From positions 16,633,415 to 16,697,414 of the forward strand of contig CM037840.1 in the NCBI GenBank assembly GCA_021234535.1: a stretch of 64,000 nt of DNA, in the 5' to 3' direction. The position numbers and the translations under genes were made by a program. Source of the DNA: Stichopus chloronotus (taxonomy: Eukaryota > Echinodermata > Holothuroidea > Aspidochirotida > Stichopodidae). A model generated the notes under the pieces. It made no database searches. It saw nothing but the letters and a program-made list of their open reading frames with translations, and was not told the origin of the DNA. How positions within the stretch are numbered: position 1 is the first letter of the stretch; the number at the start of each line of letters is the position of its first letter. This document shows positions 47,012-58,824 of the stretch, piece after piece.

Positions 47012-47988
47012 GTAGAGATTACACTATGTATCCTCCATTGTTTGATTATGGGCTCATTTCCATTATAATATTGATTTCAAAATTTTCTATAGTTTCTCAA
47101 GACCGGTATGTACAAATGATAAGGGAGAGGGCAGGTTGAGGATATGGGTTGAGACACTGACTAATGTAATTGTTGTCCTTTCATTTGGGGAGAAGGGAAA
47201 CACAGTTTGTGGTGCCGAAAGCTTTAGTTTTTAAGTAAACTCAGATTTTGCTGGAGTGCAGTACAGTACCGTATTTGATCCCTTCACGGGGTTTGTGCAG
47301 CAATTAACTATAAGTTGCAAGTTTTTTTTTTTCTTTGTTTTTCAAAAAAAAAAAGACAAAAGGAAATAGATTACATTGATTGTCAAGCCCTTTATTGTGG
47401 CAGGACCAATGTAAATGGACAGTTGACTATTCAACTTCACAATTAGTGCATGAAGTTATTTGCCTTGGTGCTGCAATCAAGACAAATTGGGTGTCAGAGG
47501 ATGGATAGGTTTGGAAGATGCATTACAGGTGTAACGATTGCTGGTGCCCTTATTCAGCTTGTGTCATAGGCTATTTATAAAGTTAATGAGCAGCTTACAT
47601 GTAGTTTTATAATGTTCTCAGGTCATGGTCACTTCAAAATATCTGTAATTAAATTTCTTTTCAAGATTGTGTTGGAAGTATGGCATACTGTATTGAACTG
47701 GTAGTTGATCAAGTACAGCTCAAATTGACTGTCACAGGGTGGAGATTCAGCTTGCCAGAATGATTGTGTCAGTGCAAGAAAATTTTTCTTGTAGAGATGT
47801 ATTGCAGACTTGATTCTGCAACTATACTTTAGCAATCATTTGAAGCACATTTAAAGCGAATTATAAGTAGCATTCACAAACATTTTGTAACTGCATGTAT
47901 ACTGACTATAAAGCCTTCAATTATGAAATCAACATTTTGATGTTAGGTTGTAACTTTGTTGTTGTTGTTTTATTTTTAATTTTCTAAG

Positions 47989-48328
47989 CCTGCTGAAAGG
48001 AAACAGAAGGCTCTCATCAAAATAGCTATCGGTTGGCAGCACTTCAATGAGCAGAGAAGATGTTACACCCAAGTGAAATCTCAAAGTGGAGGGGGCGTGA
48101 TAGTTGCACAGTTCCCAAGAACTGCCCGATATGAGGATGTTATGACACTTGCGAAGATGTTGTTTTTTCCAAGTGGGTAAATCCTTTAGGCATGGTGATG
48201 CTGACAATTATCAGTTCAAAATGGCTAACTCACGAGGAATTGCAGTAACAGAAAGTGAATTTTGCTTATCAACCTTGCATGCTGATGGTAGAAGCAGGAC
48301 CAAGCTGTACTTGTTGTCCAAGAAAATG
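47989..48328 (+). pseudogene. RING gene, conserved-domain exon with +1 frameshift
   Basis: The acceptor is TTTTAATTTTCTAAG. The exon reads PAERKQKALIKIAIGWQHFN to LAKMLFFPSG, where a G-run carries one extra base. It continues in the shifted frame as KSFRHGDADNYQFKMANSRG to KLYLLSKKM. The 3' edge is best explained by a GC donor (GCAAGT), a known minor splice type. The 340-nt length is 339 plus the extra base. Confidence 0.55.
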
Positions 48329-49711
48329 GCAAGTATCAGATGATGACCCCCCAACCACCACCAGAAAACGATAGTAGCTGTATGTATAAACCATTTTTTG
48401 AAGGTGTAAACAAGGAGTTGGTACTCACTCCCTCCTCAGATGCAAGTCAAAAATGAATGTTTGGTCATCATGCTGGAAGCTCCATTATTGTGAGTGCACT
48501 TTTCCACGTAAAATATCAGAAATACCTAAAAATGTCAAAAATGAGCTAATATTTTGGCATGGTGTGCTTGTAGTTTTCTAATGTGCTGTTCAAAAATCAG
48601 GCCTCAGAAAACTCATCATTACCTTCTGCTCACACTCAATCAAACCTTTGTGGACATGATGACAGGAAACATTACAAATTGTATTACAGGCTAAGTTTTC
48701 CTTATGAATTCTTTGCAGGCATCAGTTTGAAATGAATGTTGAAATTGAACAGCTTGGTTGACAGCTTGGGTGCAAGCTACTTCAGAGCCCCCCCCCCCCT
48801 TCCTCCCCGAATTTGTACCATCATATGTCCTTGATCCCATCTCAAAATTAGTCTAACAAATAATCATTCTTCCAGCTGTTAGTCAGTCCCACTGGTTCGG
48901 CTGTTAAAACACATCAAATTGTAAATCTGCTTAGGGTGCATCCAAATTCATTTGAAGAAAGGTAATTGCATTGCGTTATTCTGAATACATTTAATTTTAA
49001 AACATCCCAGTCTTAATTCTGTCAGTACATTTCCCATGGACCTCACTAGGGCACAACCTCTGGACCTCCTCAGAGCTCCTTAGATGGAACACTGAATCAT
49101 GTACTGCTATTCATTCAGTCTATCTACCTGGGTGTTGTCTAGGCTTGACAAAATCCTGACTATGCCATATATGCACCTGCTCATATTCCATATTGTTCAA
49201 GAAAACCAGTACAAGAAGACGTAATTAGATACAAATTCTGAAAAAGCAATACAGTTGTAAAACTATAATATGAAGCCTTAAAAAAACCTAACTGACATTT
49301 TTTTTTATTTGACAGAACTGTAAATATAATTATAAATGTGTGTCACATGTAATGAGGAAACAATAGTTAATTTAAATGTAAGCTGAAATCAACATGTTAA
49401 TAGACGAGATTGAATACTCATTAATTATGTGCAGATTTGAAGGCCTCTCATTTATGAAGTGTGTGAGAGATATTTGCCTATTTGCTCACCTTCAGTGCAC
49501 TTGTAATCTAGCCATATAAAAGCACTATGAGTGAATATAGCCGCATATAAGAATGTTCCAATAAAATAGAAAACTTTTTGATGATGACTTAAAAAAACTA
49601 GTATGTGTTTTATTCCCCTGACCTTCTATAACAGGAATGGACAAACTGAACCAAAAACTAAGAAATAATGCTATAGATAACCTGATATCATGTTTTTGTT
49701 CTTTCTATCAG

Positions 49712-49846
49712 GGCGTAGATGAATGTCAAACCATCAAAAGTGATTCATCGTCATCAGATGATGAACCACTGAATCCATTTTTAAGTGGCCTTTTACAAGA
49801 TGATATTCCAGGTCCATCTGATGCCTGCTCCAGTGGTACCCCTACA
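49712..49846 (+). CDS. RING gene, acidic linker exon
   Basis: The 135-nt, phase 0-0 exon has an acceptor GTTCTTTCTATCAG and a donor GTAAGC. It reads GVDECQTIKSDSSSSDDEPL, then PFLSGLLQDDIPGPSDACSS. Clusters of Ser followed by acidic residues look like casein-kinase-2 type sites. Confidence 0.55.
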
Positions 49847-49944
49847 GTAAGCTTCTACTAATAACCTGAAAGATAAATTTTCTGAAATCATAATATGCGC
49901 TTACTGGTTCATGCTAGTAATGAGCTGCATTGTGATAACAGTTG

Positions 49945-50890
49945 TTTTTGGTTTCTATGAAAGAGAAACCTATGCGGTCATGTGTGTGCGTGTGTGTGCG
50001 TGTGTGCCCTTGTTTTCAGGTGGGATTGAAGACCGAAACAGTAGATTTTAGGTCCTCTGTAGAAAAATCAATAGGTTGCTCGGCCCTCTCAAGATAAGCA
50101 ATAGACAGTCTATTGTCAAGGTTAGGTTGAAGAAGAAAAAACAAACAAAAGCACAATGAGGTCCTCAGAATGAATGGAAAACTAAGCCGTGTGTGTATGT
50201 GTGTTTGTGACGCCCAGCTCGTTATCGCAATATCTCAAGAAGGGAAAGTTGGAAATTTCCCAAACTTGTATATAGATGCCCCATATTGAGGGAAAAAAAA
50301 CCTATTGTTTTTGGTGGAGGTCAAATGTCATCTGAGGTCACCAGAGGTCAAACACTGAAAATCTTGTTAAGACAATATCTCAAGATAGAAATGCTGGATA
50401 CTTCCTATACTTAGTAGGTCAATTGATCATATCAAGTGGCGGTGGAGTCAAGGTGTAGTGGAAGTGGGGTGGAGGTCAAATGTCATCTGAGATTACCAAA
50501 GATCAATACTGAAAATCTTAACATAATAACTCAAGGTAGGAATCCTGGAAACTTCTGGTATGTAGTTTGTCAATGTATGACATTAAATAGAAGAAGTGTT
50601 TTGTTCGTGGTGGAGCTCAAAGGTCACTCTGGGTCAAAGGAGGTCAAATTCTTAAAATATCATGAACATGATAATGCAAGAAGGGAAGCATCTACATAAC
50701 TGATATGGAGTTAAAGTTGTGCCTTATTGAGCAAAGCTAGCTTACTGTTTTCCACTGAGGCCAACAATAATTTGGGATCAACTGGGGTCATGTTGTGAAA
50801 ACCTTGTTAACATTAAAGGAAGCTTGGACAGATGTCATATTTGATTTTCAGATGCACCTTATTAGACGCAAGAGGCCTATTGATTTTGTT
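49945..50890 (+). repeat. AGGTCA-rich repeat cluster within an intron
   Basis: The cluster starts GGTTTCTATGAAAGAGAAAC. It contains three AGGTCAAA(T/G)GTCA-type blocks near 50317, 50473 and 50611 and repeated CTCAAGAAGGGAAG words. It may be two or three copies joined. Confidence 0.55.
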
Positions 50891-51249
50891 AGAGGTGAAA
50901 AATCACTTGCCTGACTGAGAGGAAAGATACGTTTTTACACGTAACTAGATTTTGGCCATAATTGGAGGCATGCATTATAAAAAAGTTAAATAAGAAAGGA
51001 TTATGCCTTTTTTTCCATCCCAATACAATACACCACTCTGTTTAATGTTGAAGCACTAAAAGACAAATAAAACCATGTATCTCATATTGTTATGCAATCA
51101 GAGATATTATCTTCACTAGGATCCTAATGAATTTGACCGCATTGAATAAAAAGTGGCTCCTCACAGCAATAACTTACCTGCATTTGGTGGTCAATGACTA
51201 TCTGAAAATTTGAAAGAATTGTATTTACCTCAAAAGGTAATTCAGAAGG

Positions 51250-51825
51250 ATACTTATTGGTTTTGATGTACCCTTTGTAGTAAAGATTTCATGAGTGTGT
51301 ATGTGTGCATTAGTTTGTGTATGTGTACATATGTATTTTTGTGATGCTTTGCTTGTAAACATATCACAACAGGGAAGCTTGGACTTATGTCATGTTTGGT
51401 ATATGGGTGTACCACATTGAGAACAAGCACCACATTGTCTTTGTTGGTTATCCAAGCTCATTTTGGGTCACGGCAGTGGTCACATTGTGAAAACTTTGTA
51501 AACATAATTTCTTAAGAAGGGGAGCTTGGACAGAACTCATTTGTACTACTGCAAGTGGGCATGCTACACTGAGTGCAAGAACCCTATCGTTTTTGGTCAA
51601 AGATGATTTGGGGCAACATAAGTCAAATAGTGAAAACCACAATTAGTGAAAAACACAATATCTCCAGAATCGGACCTTTTACAAATTTCTAATTTATTAA
51701 ATAGGGCTTGTATTTAGTTTGTATCCTGATTACAGAATATAGTCATACATTTTCAGGTGGGGAGCAAAAGTGTTCTGCATCATCAAAACCACCCAATATC
51801 TCCCAATTCTGGTTTGAGCCATGCC
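51250..51825 (+). repeat. Dispersed repeat copy in the last intron of the RING gene
   Basis: The left end TTGGTTTTGATGTACCC lies near 51255 and the right end ATCATCAAAACCACCCAATA near 51779, followed by TCTGGTTTGAG. The AGGTCA words are mostly lost in this copy. Confidence 0.5.
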
Positions 51826-51994
51826 TTTTCATCCTCCCTTTTCTTGGCATGATAACTTTGTGGTCTAGCCTACATCATTAGCACTGCCATGTAATGAATT
51901 CATAGATCAACCTATGCATATACTCTTTAAAAGTAGCTTACTAATTACTTATCTTACTAATCTTGCAACCAGCTGTGTGTCACATTTTTTGCAG

Positions 51995-52177
51995 GTACAG
52001 TTTCATGCAAGCAACATCAGAAACCACTGTCAGATCTGTATGGATGGAGAGAAGAACAAGTTCTTCATCCCTTGTGGACATGCGGTTTGTGGTCAATGTG
52101 GTGATCGGATCTACAACGGGGACAGGAAGTGCCCTTTTTGTAAATCCTGCGTAGATAAACAGGGCACACTTTTCTAG
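51995..52177 (+). CDS. RING gene, last exon with C3HC4 RING finger
   Basis: The acceptor CACATTTTTTGCAG lies before 51995; phase 0 in; stop TAG at 52175-52177. The Cys/His spacing is C-x2-C (CQIC), then C-G-H (PCGHAVCGQC), then C-x2-C (CPFC), a compact C-terminal RING that binds two zinc ions and recruits E2 enzymes. It ends KSCVDKQGTLF. This exon has no lesion. Confidence 0.75.
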   Translation, partial: VQFHASNIRNHCQICMDGEKNKFFIPCGHAVCGQCGDRIYNGDRKCPFCKSCVDKQGTLF

Positions 52178-53139
52178 TGAACATGTTTAGAGGAATGGGT
52201 TGGGGAAGGGATCTGGTGTAGTAATAGTAATGGAGGGGATGCATGGGATGCTGTACACATTGTTTTGTTTACTTGTTCATGTGGGTAATAGAAGCAAGTG
52301 TGAAGATGGATATGGAAGGGGGAGGGGGGCTGGGTAGGTTACATTGAAGTGTTAGTGAGATTTTACACCTGGATATGCAGGAAGAAGTTAAAGCATACGA
52401 ATGATGGAAAAGATATTTAGATGTGTTAAATCATATTTACGTAGACTGAGTATATCATTTGGATCTGCACTTAAAAAGGGAGTGGGGAGGGGAGGCAGAA
52501 TATGAAGAAATGTAATCATGGAGAGGATGCGGGGTGAGAAATATCATTACAGGAATATTGTTGGTAGTGTAACCATAGAGTTCATTGGTCTAAGCTTCAC
52601 AGTGCTCTGACAGAAGGTTTCATGTAAACAAAACTAATACACGATCATCATGAAATCATTGTGGATGTTATATGTGACTGATAATTCCTTTCTGATCTGA
52701 TTAGAGATGTGTTGTGTGGACATGTACGATTTTAAGAATTTGTTTCTTTTATTTTCCCTAGGAAGCAATAGGCAGTTGGGTTTTTAATTTAACCTTAAAT
52801 CACTATTGCTCCTTGTGTTGCATGAATGAAAGCCAAAGAAAGAATCGTTTAGCAAACATATATTACAGTTCAGTTGTTAATTTTTTGTCGTTATTGGATT
52901 GCTTGTCCACATAAGATATTTATTTAGATTTTTGTGACTGTTTTTCAATGTTTTTGTTTTCATATATTTTTAACGGTTTATGAGTTTGTTGACTATTTGT
53001 GTTCTTGTCGTTAAAATAATTCTCACCTTGATTTTCTGAATTTTTATCATTGATTTTATTTCTTGATTGCAACCTGTTGAAAAGTATCAAAATCATGACT
53101 TAATTTACCTGCTGGCCAGGAAAATCATTCTTGAATAAA
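52178..53139 (+). other. Likely 3' UTR of the RING gene with AATAAA signal
   Basis: The sequence after the stop is AT-rich and free of the dispersed repeats seen in the introns. AATAAA at 53134-53139 is a plausible polyadenylation signal about 960 bp after the stop. Confidence 0.35.
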
Positions 53140-56100
53140 AAGCATCAATCAGTTAATTGAAGATTGCTCTTTTTTCTTTGTTTTGGTAATAGAATTAATG
53201 AAAGAATAGTATGACTGTGCTTATGGAAGGGAATTCCCATTACTTGCTCTACCCTGAACTAACAGGAATCAATGTCATCATATCTGGACCAATAGTAGTA
53301 AATGTTTGACAAGATCCAACTCAGCAGTATAAGTTTAGAATGTTTGAAGAAGTCATTGTCACTTTGATGTATTCAAATAATTCCTCGGTGACATTCAGAC
53401 AGAAGAGTGGAAAGAACATTTAACAATGAAGTTGGGGGGAGCTATGTCTCACTGTACAGAAGAAAGAAAATACTAATGGCCAGCCCAACAGGAGTGTGTC
53501 CAATAGGTACGGCTGTAACCGTAAAAATGTAAACATAGAAATTTGTTTACTGCACCTTTCACAAAAAATAATGAACAATTTTCTAATAGGAGGGGATCAG
53601 ACAGATGAGACGGGAGTCTCACTTTGTATGGAGGAACCCAAACCTATCAGTGGCTGAATTTTTGACAGGACAGTGTGAGGGTGTCTCTGAGGGAAAGTTG
53701 TAACATATGCATGATGCAATATATGAGATTTTCTAGCATCTGTGGGACCAGATTAGTACACTTCATACCACTTTTAATAATGGGTCCTTTAAGACCTTAG
53801 TAGACCTACTGTGCAGTGTGACCACTTTTTAGAAGTCTTCGCGTGGACCTTCTTTCTAAGGGGAGCGCCACCCATCGGCGCAGAGCGCACCGAAACTTTT
53901 TGGCTGAAAACACACCCAAGATCACTGGAAATGGCATTTTCAAGTCTTTTTTTTTTTAAACCTAACCCCACTCACTACAAAGAAATATAGCTTTTTCTTT
54001 GGGTAAAAGAATGATTGGAGAATAAGACCCCATTACCTCGGCCATCATAGCGACGCTACAGATTAAACAATTCCACGCAACTTGGTCAACGAGGAGTAAC
54101 AACTTAGACGGTTAATTCTGATGGGCACGCTTCAAGTGCACCAAAAAATGGCATATGCAGCACGTTTTTTTCCATTGCAAAAGACATCACATACATGGCA
54201 GTCCGCCATTATGGAAGTCTATTTCCTTTCCCTACCTACCTGATTGAAAGGTATTTTTTATGAATTGAGAAGGGGAGGAGGAGATATGAATGTACCATGC
54301 ATGACAGATTATCTCACAGTACACTATCTTCGACGCCGAGGAAGGCTACATTTAAAATTATGTAGATAGGCTGCAGGCTCAATTGCAGTGACAGCACACT
54401 AAGAAGGCACTGGGTATGGTATCGCGATTCTAGGAAGAAGCTCTACACTGAAAGACAAGGTTATCATCTACAATGAAAAGAGGTTACCCCCCCCCCTGCG
54501 TACTACGTACTGCGTATCCAGTTGTACAGTATCTGCAGTTCTCATCGTTGTTTAGCAATATTTCTGCTTGTGCTTGGAACAAAAACGTCACAACCTTCGG
54601 TTAGCTCTAATCTGGGTGTTGCAGTTCTAAATCTCTAGGTGGGCAGCATTTTTTTTTTTTAATCCTAAAATTTTCAACGGAAGGGGGGTTGCTTCCTCCT
54701 CCTTTATGTTTATGTATGTTGAACGAAGTATGAAAGAATGTGAGTAAATATGAAAGTTTGGTTAATATGGGATCATTTTCCATGATTGCGAAAAGGTTCT
54801 ACATAGCCTGATACACTTTCAATTTCGTGACAAAGTAGCGTAAGGGTAAATTAAGATTCCGCCGTTAAAATATGTTCTTCAAAGAATCGGGCAAAAGTCG
54901 ACAAATCTGCATTTGTCGTCTTTGCTACTTATGCTGTGTTTCTGCTTAAACATTTCGAAAGACTTTATTTTTCTTGGGGAGGGGGAACTAAGTGCAGACT
55001 GGTTGCTGGCCTAATGAGGGGTAGAAGTGAAATAAGTAATGGAGACGTCAGGGGAAGCAAAAACTGTCATAGCCCTATCTTTAGAAAATGTGTAACAAAA
55101 ACCAAGGTATTATCTATTCTTTTTCATTTAATCTGTTATTCTGTGTTCTCGGTGATTTGTAATTTTGTGGGTGTATGAAAAAGGAAAAGACTTTAACCTT
55201 GCAAGCTTGAATATCGTTAACTCGATAATTGCACGTTTGAAACAACACCGTTAGTCAAAGTACATGTGGGGGGGTGGACTACAGCGGACCACAGCGACAA
55301 TATTGTTCATTTCATTTTGAACTGCTTCGGAATTCCACAATCAATGGATGCATGATCTCTATTAATTAAAAAATAATCTGGACTAGAAAGGTCAGTCTAT
55401 CCATTACCCTGTTTTGTGCATTTACATAACACGGTTAACAGAACATTGCACTTTGGATGTGTAAATGACTTTAACGTTGGAATATGAACACCGATATTTG
55501 TCACGAAGTTCTCTTATGAACGTTTAAAAGCCTAACGTCGTCGACATGAGTCACTCAACAAAACTGTGCTGGAGGCATTTGTTGCAATGTTCGCCCCCAT
55601 CCACAAAATTTCTCTGTTACGAAATGTGTGTGAATGGAAGAGGGGAGGGTTCGATGTTATCCCCCCCTCCCCCTTATTGAAATGTGGAGAACGTGTCCCT
55701 TCCCCCCCCACCAGGATTGACGTCCATGGCATCAAGGAAGGATTTTCATGAATGGTGAGCACCATCTCCGTACTTTTTGGCAAGGGTTTCTGTTGTTAAT
55801 GAAGGAGGATAACCAGTTGTGACATACATTTACATAACTTCCCACATTGTCCATTTAATTGTTACTATTCATGCAATGACTGCAAACTGAAAGTTTTACA
55901 GTGAGCTCCCCTTGACACTATCTAAGCGGACCATCAGTTGGCGCGTGTTGCACGACAGAAGACTTAATAGATAACAATACTTGTCAGGCCCAAGGAAATG
56001 GCACTTCGCCTATTCTCAGACTACACTGAAGTAGGGACGCCGTTAAATGGTATTTTGGAACCCAGTGCCAAACGTTGAGACGTACATACAGGCGTCTGTT

Positions 56101-58522
56101 AATTTTTTTCAACAGGGGATGGGGTCTGCCCAGAGGACGCACTCCTACCCCTTTTGCGTCCACCGTACCGATCAGGACTGTCTAGGTGAAGCGTCACCAT
56201 CAGTTGGTGTGGATCATAGAAGGATGATCTTTGACTTTAATACATCCCCCCCACCTCGGATGGCCGGAAACTTCCCATGTGTCCTTAGCTGCACGTACCC
56301 ATCCTTGAAGTAAGGGATATCATGTCAGCAATTTCTCATTTAATTAAAGGGAAACACCAATCTATGACAAGAGTGGGAGGTAATGTGGGTTGCTTTTCTT
56401 TAAAATATTTGCACTAGTATCAGATCGCGTTAGACGACCGTGAGTTAAGCTTCAAAAAGATCTTAAGTTTGGCCTAAGTACAAGACCAACCCCACTGAGC
56501 GGAGGCCACCATCGATTGATGCTGAACGCACTGACTTCTACTGGAAATGGCGTGTCGAAAACGTACAATGGCATCCTCGACATTTTTTTCTGTTTACCTT
56601 ACCTCTTAACGCCACCACCTACAAATAAATGTAGATTAAATACTGTAACAAGTAAATTCATTTTTGATCAAATATGATAATAAGGGGATTCCCCCATCGT
56701 AACTGCCTACCCTCCTGTGGCCACTTCAGCGCATACGATGTACAGGGGGTAAGTAGGGAGTATAAAAAAGTGGCTTCGTTACGTTAGAAAATGTGCAACA
56801 GCTTACGCCGCATGGATAAATTTTCAGGTATTTTTCTTGTATGTACTTCGGCGCACCACCGACGGCCTCGATGGTTCTGTCCACCGAACATTGTACGCCC
56901 GCATGATATAGACATGGTGTAGCCCCCAAAGGGCGTGATATCAGTGATGCGCCCACGGAATATGGGGAACTCCCACAAACAGTTTATGCGAGAAGTTTTC
57001 GTATTTAAAAACAAAACACACACCCATTTTGGTATTTTTTGTGACTTGAATCTTTCCAGGCTATCGTCATTTTTTTTATGGGGGGAGGGGGCAAGTTATG
57101 CACTGAAGAGCACGGGCCCGAGGAAACTAAGTGTGGATGAGTATAGAAGTTGTATGAGAACATTTGATACTCTGTCTCCCACCTATCCAGAATTGGGAAA
57201 CCCACCGACTGACACCCACGCGTTTTCCAGAGGATAAACATTGCTTTCTGGCTTGTGGAACGTAACTACGTGTCCTCCCAGATGGGCGTCCTGAAAAGCC
57301 GGTTTCCACTGTATACACATGTATTTCATATTTTACATCAGCAATTGTCCAAAATCCTTTATACGACCCTGAGCAAAATAAAATATGATCGCCCTATTGC
57401 AGTGGTGTATCGGATGAGGGCAGACTATGCCCAGCAATATCGTAGAGGCGGATTGCAATGAGTTTGTTGTCACTTCAAGTGAGAAGACTATTTAGATTTC
57501 TCATGAGAACATGCATCGGCGCTGCCAGACACTAGCAATTTGGGAAGGGGCAAATATCGTCGTATGTTGTTAAAATTGAACTTCTAAAGACAAAAGGGCT
57601 TAACGACGCCTCCATCTATTATCCTAGCAGAGCGCCACCATCCGTCTGAGCATACATGTAGTTTTTTTTCTGCCAAAAAACGCTGAACAGATCATCGAAA
57701 TTGGAATGTTCGAAACACTTTTCTTGTTTTTATTTTACGCCTCACCAGATTCCCTGCAAAAGGGTGTAGTTTAAATTTGTTTTCAAGTAAACTTATTTTA
57801 GGTCAAAATATGATTGGCGTGTCCCTCATGCAACTCTCGGCCCCACTGCAAACTAAGTTTGTCGTAGCTGGGATTAACAGTTTCGTTCTTTATTCTCTCT
57901 CCTCCGTTCCCCATCTCCTTCGATTTTTTCCTCTCCTCCTCCTCCCCTCTTTTATTCTGTTCTTAAATTTCATCGTGTTCTCTTTCCTATCCTTTCTCTT
58001 TTCTTTACTTGTTTCCTGTCTGTGGGTGTGGGCTCTCCTATACATAGCATTTTGAAAGGGAAATAGGGCGTTCAATGCACTTGAATTGTATGACCTACAA
58101 AGATAAATCTTTAATAATATTTAAACCATTCAATAAATACTCGCAAAAGTTTCATCACCTCCAAACAAAGATATATCTTATTGTATAAGATGAGAGTCGG
58201 AAATTGCATCATCCGAATTTTTGAAAGTTTGTGGCAACAAATTGTGCTTGTGAAGCTCTGGATGTATACCTGTGAGAAACCATTTTCTTGAAATGAAGGC
58301 TATCTTTCTTTCCTTTTTCTTAAATAATCTATCATTCTGTGGCCACACATTTTGTTTTTTTCTGTGCAACAAATGTTCTATCTCTCTTTAACCTGTTACA
58401 CCGTGGCTTAAATTGGGAAATGTATTGTTTCACTTGATACCAGCTTACAAACATTGCTACTACATAGTCATAGTTAAAGAATTGATTTGGGGACATTTGT
58501 CTACAAGATATCATATATATAA
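53140..58522. other. Unannotated interior of the 20-kb element
   Basis: No gene is supported. The motif AGCGCCACCAT and variants recur near 53863, 55925, 56190, 56505 and 57631 (and at 1591 outside the element), probably one decayed repeat family. Runs of C or G occur near 54487, 55268 and 55705. Several short open frames on both strands lack splice edges or family matches. Confidence 0.4.
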
Positions 58523-58600
58523 ATTCGAATCAAATCAGCTCAATTCAAATCACATGACATCAAATCCTATCACATCATATCAAATCAAATGAATCATGTC
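58523..58600 (+). repeat. Degenerate short tandem repeat (CAAAT/CATAT type)
   Basis: The words CAAATCA, CACATGA, CATCAAAT and CATATCAAAT repeat about every 10-12 bases over 75 bp. Confidence 0.6.
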
Positions 58601-58824
58601 TCAAGGGTAGATGCTAAGTACTGATTATTCTCTGCATTATCGATCATTTAACAAAATTAAGTCACTTTACTGCGAGACTGTTTTATTAAGCCATTGCTCA
58701 GTACAATTTTTATTTGAGTTATTAATCTCTGAAAACAGCGTCCAATCACTTAAGAATTTCAATTGACAGAGTTGATGAAATCTCAACCAAAGCAGAGTTC
58801 CGATAATTCAAAGGTTTGTTATTT

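Larger units (their letters stand above)
46938..52177 (+). pseudogene. RING-finger gene, multi-exon, one extra base
   Basis: Four plus-strand exons join in phase: 46938-47011, 47989-48328, 49712-49846 and 51995-52177. The product has a conserved globular domain (IAIGWQHFNEQRRCYTQVKS ... NYQFKMANSRG ... TKLYLLSKK) that I recall from invertebrate and fish families ending in HECT or RING domains. An acidic Ser-rich linker follows, then a C-terminal C3HC4 RING. Such proteins usually act as E3 ubiquitin ligases. One extra G at 48175-48177 breaks the frame; removing one base from the count makes the exon length a multiple of three. The 5' end is missing (the first exon starts in phase 2). The gene sits wholly inside the 20-kb candidate element. 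Confidence 0.6.

Noticed and set aside
55532..57461. Several short open frames on both strands
   Set aside because: They overlap each other, are low in complexity at C/G runs, and lack splice edges or motifs.
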